DNA of 64,000 nucleotides. It comes from Multifurca ochricompacta. Lineage: Eukaryota > Basidiomycota > Agaricomycetes > Russulales > Russulaceae. The stretch lies in NCBI GenBank assembly GCA_022496185.1, contig WTXG01000192.1, positions 1 to 64,000 of the forward strand. Direction: 5' to 3'. The notes under the pieces are model-generated. The model worked only from the letters and a program-made list of their open reading frames with translations, was not told where the DNA came from and did not search any database. Shown piece by piece: positions 22,443 to 32,232 of the stretch (positions are counted from its first letter, which is position 1; every line of letters begins with the position of its first letter). Made by a program: the position numbers and the translations under genes.

Positions 22443-23890
22443 AGTGTTTTGTAAAAGGATTCTCTGCTATTGCCAAGCCACTTAATGATCTTCTCAAAAA
22501 GGATGTGCCATGGCATTGGGGCACACCCCAACAAGAGGCATTCAAACAGATAAAGACCACCATAAGCTCTGAACCAGTCCTTATTCAACCCAATTTAGAA
22601 AAGGCTTTTGAACTCAAGGTTGACACCTCCATGTATGCCAATGGAGCTGTTCTTTCACAGTGAGATGCAACAGGAATTCTACACCCTGTTGCATTCTATT
22701 CAGAAACCTTCTCAGGGATAGAGAGCTATTGGCTATTGTAAAAGCCCTGCAACATTGGTGACCTTACCTAGCTGGATCCCCACACCAGACTATCATCTAT
22801 ACCAATCACTCCAACCTCCTCTACTGGCAAGAACTGCATAAGATCAGCTGACAAGTAGCATGGGGGGTCCTAGAACTAGAAGAGTACAATTTTGTACTTA
22901 AACATGTCCAGGAGCCTGCAATGCATGAGCGGATGCCCTATCTAGACCCACCAATGGCAATGAGGGGGAAGACAACAACAAAGATATTGTAGTCCTCCCT
23001 GAAGATGTCTTTGCAAAAACTGCAGCTGTTAGCCTTCATGACATGGATCTGTGGGCTCAAGTGACACAAAATATGAACCAAGCACTGTGTAAATGCTGGG
23101 CAGAACCCCACAATTTAAAGATGATAAATGGCCTTTGGTGGAAGGATGGTGATCATTTGGTCATCACCAGTGGTGACAACATTAAGAGGGGGGTGATCCA
23201 TTTTCACCATGACCTTCCCTCTGCTGGACATCCTGGTATTGTGAACACTTATGCTCTTACTAAATGTGACTACTGGTGGCCAAACATGAAAAAGGATGTG
23301 GAAGAATATGTCAAAGGATGCGCAGATTGTCAGGTGAACAAAGTAAACACACACCCAAGACCACCCCCAAACTGATGGTCAATTGGAATGAATGAATCAA
23401 TGGTTAGAACAGTACCTTCACTTCTGGTGTAACGAATGACAAGATGATTGGGCTGAGTGGTTGGCCATGGCAGAGTTCGCACATAACTCTTGGCCAAACA
23501 GGACAATGAAGGCCTCTCCATTCTCCCTTGTTATGGGATGGACTCCCTGCATGACTTGGATAGATAAACCCACCAATGTACCATCTGTGACTCAGTGTAT
23601 TGACCAATGGGAAGAGATAGGGAAATCAGCCAATGAGAATCTTTGGAAGGTGCAAAGGACCCTGACTGAGAAGCCCACAAAGTTTACGCCCTATCAAGTT
23701 GGGGACCAAGTCTGGTTGGAAGGGCATAACATTCACATGTCCCATCCAATGGCAAAACTCACTCCTAGATGCCATGGCCCCTTTATGATTGAACAGAAGC
23801 TGTCAGACATCACATATAAATTGACACTGCCACCCATGTGGAAGATCCACCCTGTTTTCCATGCCAACCTTCTCACACCATACAAAGAAA
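22443..23890 (+). pseudogene. Gypsy-2 RNase H and deleted integrase
   Basis: RT/RNase H resumes (CFVKGFSAIAKPLN, DVPWHWG), is open to about 22663 and then decays. Integrase HHCC (CDYWWPNM, CADCQ) is open at 23043-23375. At about 23372 the sequence jumps from HPRPPP to QTDGQ, losing the catalytic D-D part of the core (about 350 bp compared with gypsy-1). The C-terminal integrase region (KLTPRCHGPFMI, HPVFHANLLTPYKE) ends abruptly at 23890 where LTR-W2 starts. Chromodomain, ORF3 and 3' LTR are missing. Confidence 0.85.
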
Positions 23891-23915
23891 TGTGAAACAG
23901 GCACAGTGCACAGCA
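23891..23915 (+). repeat. LTR-W2, left fragment
   Basis: These 25 bp (TGTGAAACAGGCACAG..) correspond to the start of the 510-bp LTR-W. They end in CAGCA, the copia-2 target duplication. The rest of the same LTR is at 39275-39778 in opposite orientation because of the inversion. Confidence 0.7.
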
Positions 23916-24323
23916 TGTCGATTTGAGCAGCAGCGAGTTAGATAAGCGCTACCTAGTTTAGTAGCGATAATTCAGTTTAGTTGGTTAAAACTGATAATAT
24001 TATGTTTACCTAGTTTAGTAGCGATAACTGTGTGATGTAACGCGTTAACTAAGTAAGGTAAGAGATAAGATAAGTAATACTCACTTCAGTTTAGTTGGTT
24101 AAAACTGAAGTGACAACTACACGAAGGGATGTCCTTAAATACTAAAAGAGTGTGTAATCCTAGTTTGTAGAACAATACTATCTAAGTCCATTGTCCTACA
24201 GTCACAAAAGAGAATAAGGAGCGTTTGTGGATTGTCCTTTATCAATCAGTCAAAGCACGCCACAAGCGTGCATGGCGGTAATGCCACTTGGGTTGATCCG
24301 GTGGCTTTGGGTCCGTCTCAACA
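23916..24323 (-). repeat. Copia-2 3' LTR (LTR-Z family)
   Basis: It starts TGTCGATTTGAGC and ends GTCCGTCTCAACA on the + strand. A PPT (CACGGGGGAA on the minus strand) abuts it at 24324-24333. Its partner LTR is 39779-40176. CAGCA at 23911-23915 is the TSD. Confidence 0.9.
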
Positions 24324-24350
24324 TTCCCCCGTGATTAAGACAATCCCAGA

Positions 24351-24755
24351 TCAGAGTAAACCTAATCCGGTGACAAAATCAGTGAGCTGCACGTGAGCGT
24401 GCGGCTTAGTAAAACCATCAGTGAGCATGTCATTGGTCAGCGTCCTGATAAGAGTAATGAAGCCTTTTTCGACGTATTCGCGGATTGCATGATACTTGAT
24501 GGAGATATGTTTTGATCGTCTCCTGGTCACGGGATTAAGCGCCAAGTCGACAGCGCCTTTGTTGTCGCCGTGTAAGGGAATCGGATCGGAAACGTTGTAG
24601 CCAATCTCCGAGAGGAAACTGTGGTACCAGGCGGCTTGGTTGGCCGCGTCAGCCATCGCCATGTATTCGGCGTGTGTGGTGCTTTGAGCCACTGTCTTCT
24701 GCTTGCGTGATGTCCAAGAGATAGCGGCATCGGCGAGAAGGAAAACGTAGCCCGA
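24351..24755 (-). CDS. Copia-2 RNase H C-terminal part
   Basis: This is the end of copia-2 pol: GYVFLLADAAISW, STTHAEYMAMADAANQAAWYH, the Asp-containing HGDNKGAVDLALNP and GFTKPHAHVQ. Its upstream part is at 32233 onward, separated by gypsy-3. Removing gypsy-3 and one copy of CCCGA joins the two in frame. Confidence 0.85.
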   Translation of the reverse strand, partial: SGYVFLLADAAISWTSRKQKTVAQSTTHAEYMAMADAANQAAWYHSFLSEIGYNVSDPIPLHGDNKGAVDLALNPVTRRRSKHISIKYHAIREYVEKGFITLIRTLTNDMLTDGFTKPHAHVQLTDFVTGLGLL

Positions 24756-25339
24756 TGTTACGTCCGGTGCGGGACGTTCCACACAACTTGTGTGACAGCG
24801 TTCGTTCGTAATCAGATAAGGGATCAATGAGACCCCTTGGAGTTTAGACGGGAAGAGTCAAAGTCGACAAGGCTGTACTTGAAGACGATGTTAAGCGGAA
24901 AGTACCAGAAGTACTGAGACAGTCGAGTCAAGCGTTCAAAGGGATGTCCAGAAGACAAGCACCGATGTATTCAATAAGTCGAGTCTGAAGTCTACAGTGT
25001 AGTTACAGCGGACTTATATACGTAAATCTAGTGGGCGTCTATAGATAAGATAGCTGAGTCAGGTGGGCCCAAATATACGAAAGCGGATGGTGTAAAGCCT
25101 AGCTTCTGATAGGGTACTAAGTAAGTGTCCGATCCTAAGATAAGAAGATAAAGAGATAAGAAGGCAAACATGAACAAGTAACGTATCAACAGATGTAAAC
25201 TGGATCATGGGGACGGAAGGAGAGCATGTGACGGATCCCAGGACGGGGATGTGATCAAGAAATGTAACTCAGGCGGTAACAAGGGATTCGCATTGGGGAG
25301 AGTAAAGAAAATGGGGTTGCTCGGCAGGGGTCGTAACAT
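24756..25339 (-). repeat. Gypsy-3 3' LTR
   Basis: This LTR has TGTTACG..CGTAACA ends. The polypurine tract is at 25340-25354. Confidence 0.95.
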
Positions 25340-25369
25340 CACCCCCTCTTCTGGTTCTAGCAGACCCGG

Positions 25370-26679
25370 CTAGAAGCGACTCGTACCGTCATCGTCTTGT
25401 ATCAACTCCAGATAATCATCGGCTACATTACGATCATCCAAAGTGTCGTTCTCCTTGTCCGAGTCTTGTGGACATCTGTGGGCGCGGAGAAATCCGTAAG
25501 GTCCGTGTTGACCACAGGAGTGACAGAGATCGTAGACGGGGCAGTCCAACTCCCTATGCCCCGCATTGTGGCGGAGACATTTACCGCACCAACCTGATGG
25601 GTTGATGATTGTCGGGGTAACGCCTACACGGCGGAAGATGCAGAATCGGCTCCAATGTAAATTGCTGCGGCAATGGCGGCACCACTTGCGATTGAGGGGA
25701 CAGTTCCAGCTGATATGGTACTTACTGTCGCACCGCCAACATGTCTCCCCATGGGGTTCTCATGCATACGTGGCATCTCGAACCGATTCGGCAGAAGTGT
25801 TGGGGCAGCCCCCAATGATCGTGGGGGGAGGGGTCGCGCATAAGTGTCCGCGTACCTTTCTGCAATGGTCTGGTATGCGTCCCCAATCTCCAACCTCTTC
25901 CTGATCTCCGTCAGCTCTTGCTCGACCTGGAACATTCCACTGGTCAACCTCGTCATCATCTTCGCATGTTCTTTATATTGTTTGTTGAGCGTCGTACGCA
26001 GCGTCAGGTTCTTGCGCAGTCTCATCACCTCGGCTTTGAGACGCGGGAGTCGCATGTCGTTCATCACTTCATCAATGGCGAATGCTCGGGAATCTTCGGC
26101 AGCCAAGTGACCAAGCTGCTCATCGCTCATCGTATGGTGAAGGCGTCCAGTATACCTCTCCTCCAAATACACAGGGGCTCCATAAACAGGGCCATTCTTC
26201 TTCATACAGCCAGCTACATCCATGCCTCTGTTGGTATAAAAGATGTACTTAGCTATGGCCGTAGTTCCATCCGCCATAGTGATCTCGAGTGGAAAGTACA
26301 TTGAGGAGTTCGGGTTGTTTGCGAAGAATGGGAATTCGGGGACCTCATCGTCCAGTTCCATACCCAATAGATCGTTTGGGTGCGGTTCCTCGCAATGCTT
26401 GAAATCATCGTTGGGGTTGGGGGATTGGTTTTTGGTTCGTGCCTCGGCAGCTTCGTAATCAATGGGGGAGGAGGGACGTGTAGAAGGATGGGCAGAGGGG
26501 AAGTTCTCGACAACTACGGCAGAGGTGAAGGCGTCGACGGCGGCGTTGGCAGCGATGAAAGACATAATTGATTGTGTGGTAGTAGGACGTTGCTGAGGAA
26601 GCATGTACTGGGGGATTTCTCTGGGGTCTGTAGGTCGGTTCCTTTTAACTGTCTCTGGGCGCTTCTGGATGTCAGTCAT
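25370..26679 (-). pseudogene. Gypsy-3 ORF3 (zinc-knuckle ORF), frameshifted
   Basis: It is homologous along its length to gypsy-1 ORF3. The ATG at 26677-26679 opens a frame through the conserved middle (MYFPLEITMADGTTAIAKYIFYT, then the coiled-coil-like KAEVMRLRKNL) but shifts near 25750, just before the first knuckle, and stops at 25624. The knuckles (WRCDSKYHISWNC-like, CRHCRSNLHWSRFC, CGKCLRHNAGHRELDC) are intact in the next frame down to about 25370. Conservation of the cysteines in two copies suggests the ORF was once under selection. Confidence 0.75.
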
Positions 26680-29600
26680 GAAACTCCGAGATAAGAACCG
26701 GAGCAAAGATATTCCCGGTCAGCTCCCATGAGTTGTCAGAGTCTGGGAAGCCTTTCCACTTGACTAGGTAATGTAGTTTGCGCCCTCAGCCTTTTCGCTG
26801 GGAGTCTAGAATCCGCTCCACTTCCCATTCCGCTTCCCCATCGATTAATTCAGGGGGAGGTTTCGGGAAGTTTTCCCCATGTAGGGACGTCTCTCTATAG
26901 GGTGTCAGGAGTTTGGCATGGAAGACTGGGTGAATTCTCCATGTGGATGGAAGCTCGAGTTCGTATGACACGTCTGACAGCTTCCTTGTTATCTTGAATG
27001 GTCCGTGACGTCGGGGCGCTAACTTGGCCGTGGGATGTGACGTATGAATGTTCTTCCCTTCCAGCCAAACGAGGTCATTGGTCCGATAAGGTGTGAACTT
27101 CGAGGGCCTGTCCAATAGAGTTTTTTGCGCCTTGAGCAGGTTCTCATTGGCCGATTTCCTGACCTCCTTCCATTGGTCGATACGCTGCGCAGCTGATGGA
27201 ACATTCGTTGGTTTATTGGTCCAGGTCGTTCGCGGCGTCCATCCCATGATAAGTGAGAATGGCGGGGTTTTGGTGGTTCCATTGGGCCATGAGTTGTGTG
27301 CAAATTCTGCCATGGCCAGCCAATCAGCCCAATCATCTTGTCGTCCATTGCACCAGAATCGGAGGTACTGTTCTAGCCATTGGTTCGTTCTTTCTGACTG
27401 TCCATCGGTCTGTGGATGGTAGGCGGTTGAAATGTTTTGGGTGATGTCCAAGACCTTACAGAGTGCCTTGGCAAAAGCGGAGGTGAAGCGTGGGTCGCAG
27501 TCAGAAATGATCTTTTCTGGGAGGCCGTAATGTCTGTAGACATGGTCCAAGTAAAGTTTGGCTACCCCCTCTGCTGTGATGGACTCGTTGCATGGTATAA
27601 ACAATGCCGCTTTGGAGCAATCGTGGTCGGTGATAGTCAAGATGGAATCAAAGCCTCTAGAGATGGGGAGTTTGACAATAAAATCCATTGCAATAGTCTG
27701 GAATGGTAGAGAGGCCGTTGGTGTGATCGGGAACAATGCCGGTGGGTGCGGGTGCGTGTTTACTTTATTGGCCTGACAGTCTGCACATCCTTTAACATAG
27801 TCTTCTACATCCTTCTTCATGTTTGGCCACCAGTAATCTCGTTTGGCCAAGGCATACGTGTTGGCAATGCCAGGGTGGCCTGCAGAGGGAAGGTCATGGT
27901 GAAAATGGATCACCCCCCTCTTAATGTTGTCGCCACCAGTGACAACGAGACGATCTCTGTCCTTCCACCAAAGGCCATCTATTTCCTTCAGGTTATGCGC
28001 GTCTGCCCAGGACTGGCAGAGTTGTCGGTTCATATTTTGTGATACTTGTGCCCATAGATCCATATCATGGAGACTGACGACTGCTGTATGCGCGAAGACC
28101 TCTTCGGGGAGTACGGTGATGTTCTCATTGTCTTCTTCACCTCCTTGTTGATCTGCCCTTCGTGATAGGGCATCTGCCCGGGTGTTACGACTTCCAGCAA
28201 TATGCTTCAATGTGAAGTTGTACTCCTCAAGTTCCAAGACTTCGCGGGCGACTCGTGACTAATCTTATGGGGTTCTTTCCAATACAGCAGGTTGGAATGG
28301 TCGGTGTGAATGATGGTCTTATGAGGGGTTCCGGCTAGATATGGTCTCCAATGTCGTAGGGCCTTGACAATGGCGAGGAGCTCGCGATCCCAAATATCAT
28401 AGTTTCGTTCAGCCGATGAAAACGTCTCGGAGAAAAAGGCCACTGGGTGGAGCATCCCCGTGGTGTCCCTCTGATTCAATACTGCCCCGACGGCGAAGCG
28501 GGAAGCGTCAACCTCAAGTTCAAATGGTTTTGCTAGATCCGGTTGCAGGAGGACAGGTTCTGAGCCAACAATGTCTCGGATATGTTCAAATGCTTGTTGT
28601 TGCTCTTTTCCCCAGTGCCAGGGTACGTCCTTCTTTAACAATCCGTTAAGTGGTTGCGCGATTCCAGAGAATCCTCGTACGAAACGCCGATAGAAGTTGC
28701 AGAATCCTATAAAGGATCTGACTTCCTTGACACATGTGGGCGTGGGCCATTCCCGAATGCCCTGCACCTTTACTGGATCCATTCGTACGTGTCCACCTTC
28801 CAAGATGACCCCCAAGTACTCGACACTCCGTTGTTCAAATGAGCATTTCGACGGTTTGAGATATAAGTCGTGTTCGTGTAGGATATCCAGCACCTGGTGG
28901 ACTCGCTCCTGATGATGTGGGAGATCGTCGGTAGTGCCACTAATATGTCGTCCATGTACACCACTACCTCACCAGTGAGAATAAGGTCGCGGAAAATGTG
29001 ATTCATCATTGACTGGAAGGTGGCTGGCGAGTTGGTGAGACCGAAGAACATGACATTCGGCTCAAACAGGCCTTGATTAGTCTTAAAGGCTGCCTTGCAC
29101 TGATCTCCCTCCTTGATTCGGACGTTGTTATACCCCCATCGGACATCCATCTTTGAGAAGAGTGACTTGTCCCTCATGGTGTCAATGAGCTCTGAAATAA
29201 GAGGCAGCAGGTAGGCATTCTTTACAGTGTAGGCGTTTATGCGTCAGTAATCTTGTACGGGTCGGAGCTTGCCATCCTTCTTCTTGATGAAGAAGAAGGG
29301 CGAGGCATACTGCGACTTGGATGGACGGATGTACCCTTTTGCCAGTTGCTCCTCGAGAAACAGTGTCAACGCTTCCTGTTCTTGTTGAGACAAGGGGTAG
29401 ATTTTACAATCTATTGCCTGCGGCGTCTCCGGCACAAAATCAATGGCATGGTCCCAGGGGCGCGCTGGTGGAAAGCGCTGTGACTCTTCCTCCGAGAACA
29501 CCTTCCAATGTCGGTGGTAAGTGACAGGTACTACTTCTTCGAAGGTTTTCTCGGTTTGTCCTTGTACCGCTTTCTGGGCCAGTTCCGACGCTTTGTGACA

Positions 29601-30140
29601 TAGCAGCGTCCGGGATCCTCGTTTTCCGCTTCAGTGGTGTCACCGACCCCTGCATGCCAGACCCGGTAATCGTATCCCAGAGATGTGATTAAGACCGGGT
29701 AAGAATCTTTATCCATAGTGGCATCCGTCCAGTTAATCTTTGGTTCAAATGCTGCCAGCCAGGGATATCCCAAAATGAGATCCTCGTCCCCTAGATTGGT
29801 GACTAGGAAACGAATGGCCTTTGTTCTTTCTCCCACTTGGACGTTGAGGTCCGTATAATGTGTAATCTTCCCTGCTCGATTGGCCGTCCCATCAATGTTC
29901 CAAATATTCTTTTCTTGGGGGAGTGCCAGCATTCCTAGCCCCATAGTCCTCACTAATCGTGGGCTGATGAAATTATCGGTAGCTCCTGAGTCAACCAGGA
30001 TATCTCGATCGGCCGTCCTCTGTGTAGTTTCAAAATGTACTGGTATTTTCAAAGATTTGAAGCGACTAGTATACACAGAGGTTACATGGAGTGCTCGTGC
30101 CCAGGCCGATGGGGTAGAGCCAATCAAAAATCCTTTTTTG
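26643..30140 (-). pseudogene. Gypsy-3 pol
   Basis: The minus strand holds protease (DSGATDNFISPRL, EKNIWNIDGTANRAG), RT ([35 protein letters not shown]), RNase H, integrase (HHCC with CADCQAN; AMDFIVKLP; STAYHPQTDGQSER) and the chromodomain (EAEWEVERILD..). Breaks: a shift near 29597, TGA at 29244-29246, shifts near 28915 and 28252, and TGA at 26786-26788 just inside the chromodomain. Frame entry is by -1 frameshift at 30133-30139. About 1.1 kb of N-terminal pol and 1.45 kb of integrase remain readable. Confidence 0.88.
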
Positions 30141-31631
30141 CAAACGCCTTCTCGACTAAGATGGCGCGCACTTCCTCGCTCTCTTTCATCATATTTGCCC
30201 ATATGTCCTGGGCCTTCTCCTCTTTAGTTCGTTTGTCTGCCGTAGGTGGGTTGCTGATGGGGTGACTTGGGGTAGTGGTAGCTTCAGCAACGCGTGCTCC
30301 TTTCTTCGGACAGTCTCGAGACATGTGTCCTTGTGCTTTACAGCGGAAGCACCGACCTTCCTTCATCAACGTCTGACGCTCATCCTCTGTGAGCGTTGCC
30401 CTCGCCCGGGTCCTATCTGCCGAGGTATCCATGGCATTTGGATCTCTCTGATGATGCACAGGTTTGACGCCGAAGGCCGCTTTCCACTGGTCTCGGGTTT
30501 TTCCTTTTTTGGTGTCAACCCCAAAGCGTGTTTGGAAGTCAAGGTAGTCCTGCTGCTGTCGTCGAGCAGCATCCACCCAGGAATCCCAATCGTTTGGGTG
30601 ATGAAACTGTATGATGTTCTTCACCAAGGGGTTCGGTAACCCTTGGGAGAAGAGGTCCAACGTGGCCTCTTCGTCGGTGTCATACCCGGCTCTATTGGCC
30701 AGGCTTCTGAATTTGGCGACATAAGCATCAAGGTCTCCCTTGTCCATCTTCAGAGACTTTAGTTCTCGGGCTGCCTTCTGTTTGGCTTGCCCATCAGTAA
30801 ATGCATCTTTGAACCTCTGGGCGATTGTTTCCCAAAGGCCTTCACTCGTGGTTCGTCGTCCACTCTCGATTTGTTCATTCAGCCACTCCAGCTGCTCCAT
30901 CGTCCAGTCATCTACGGCCTCTCCTCGGATAAGAGAGAGAAAGAGGTTAGCCCGCTGGAACGGGTTAATGATCTGGGCGACGTCGTGATTGAAGTTTTTG
31001 AAGGTAGTGAACTCCAACATAAACTTCTTGCTTTGTGAACGATCCCCTGTGAATGTCTGGGGTAGTACGCCTGACAGCCGTCCGAGGGTGGGGGAATGTT
31101 TGGTGGTGCCATGACTGGTGGTGGGGGCGGAGGAGCTGGGTCGGGGAGTTGGGCGGCAATGGTGGACATAGTTTGGTAAAACGGGGTAACTGTGTCGGTA
31201 GACTGTATGGATATCTGGGGAGTTGTCAAAGCAGGGGCTCTGATCGTGACAACTGTGGGTGCAACCGGAGACGTAGTCGCTGCTAATGCCGGTGCTTCTT
31301 CACTATTTTCTTCTACGTACTCTTCTGGTTCAGAGTCCGTAACGATAGCCGGGGGATTCTCTCTCCACGGCCCTAGTCCAAATTCTGGTGGTGCAGGTCC
31401 TGTAGTGACCCAAGAGTGTCGGCTTTCCGAATATCGGATACGATACCAAACTCTCTTCTCGTCGTCGTATTCTACCGGTTGGTATCTTCCGTCGTGATAG
31501 ACGTAGTATCCAAACTCGGATTCAAAATCTTTCCAGGCGGCAGAGCCAAGTACTTGTTGTGAAAGATTATTCTCGTCTCTGCGTTCGATGAGTTCTTCTT
31601 TAAAGAGGGTCTGACTGCGGCTGGAAGCCAC
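30124..31631 (-). pseudogene. Gypsy-3 gag
   Basis: Gag is readable from a GTG codon at 31629-31631 (no ATG) through SQTLFKEELIERRDE, poly-Pro and the capsid-like LFLSLIRGEAVDDWTM to a zinc knuckle CFRCKAQGHMSRDC and the end FAKKDF at 30124. A one-base deletion near 31085 (CCGAGGG where gypsy-1 has CCTGATGG) splits it into two frames. Confidence 0.85.
30133..30139 (-). promoter_or_regulatory. Gypsy-3 gag-pol slippery heptamer
   Basis: The minus strand has A AAA AAG in the gag frame, followed by GAT TTT TGA. Pol continues in the -1 frame as GFLIGSTPSAWARAL. It is identical to the gypsy-1 site. Confidence 0.75.
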
Positions 31632-31637
31632 GTTGAG

Positions 31638-31648
31638 AGACTCGACTT
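31638..31648 (-). other. Gypsy-3 primer-binding site, self-priming type
   Basis: The minus strand has AAGTCGAGTCT, 2 nt inside from the 5' LTR. It is complementary to AGACTCGACTT at 31881 to 31871, which begins 34 nt after the TATATAAG box (31915-31908). The same pairing exists in gypsy-1. Confidence 0.65.
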
Positions 31649-31650
31649 GA

Positions 31651-32232
31651 TGTTACGTCCGGTGCGGGACGTTCCACACGACTTGTGTGACAGCGTTCGT
31701 TCGTAATCAGATAAGGGATCAATGAGACCCCTTGGAGTTTAGACGGGAAGAGTCAAAGTCGACAAGGCTGTACTTGAAGACGATGTTAAGCGGAAAGTAC
31801 CAGAAGTACTGAGACAGTCGAGTCAAGCGTTCAAAGGGATGTCCAGAAGACAAGCACCGATGTATTCAATAAGTCGAGTCTGAAGTCTACAGTGTAGTTA
31901 CAGCGGACTTATATACGTAAATCTAGTGGGCGTCTATAGATAAGATAGCTGAGTCAGGTGGGCCCAAATATACAAAGCGGATGGCGTAAAGCCTAGCTTC
32001 TGATAGGGTACTAAGTAAGTGTCCGATCCTAAGATAAGAAGATAAAGAGATAAGAAGGCAAACATGAACAAGTAACGTATCAACAGATGTAAACTGGATC
32101 ACGGGGACGGAAGGAGAGCATGTGACGGATCCCAGGACGGGGATGTGATCAAGAAATGTAACTCGGGCGGTAACAAGGGATTCGCATTGGGGAGAGTAAA
32201 GAAAATGGGGTTGCTCGGCAGGGGTCGTAACA
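31651..32232 (-). repeat. Gypsy-3 5' LTR with TATA box
   Basis: The 582-bp LTR has TATATAAG on the minus strand at 31915-31908 and a predicted transcript start near 31881, giving an R-U5 of about 230 nt. Confidence 0.93.

Larger units (their letters stand above)
24756..32232 (-). mobile_element. Gypsy-3: complete chromodomain gypsy element
   Basis: LTRs at 24756-25339 and 31651-32232 differ at only about half a dozen places. CCCGA is duplicated at 24751-24755 and 32233-32237. At 7477 bp it has the same order as gypsy-1 and no nested insertions, so it is the youngest large element here. It still carries frameshifts in gag, pol and ORF3 and two TGA codons, so this copy is not autonomous. Confidence 0.95.
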
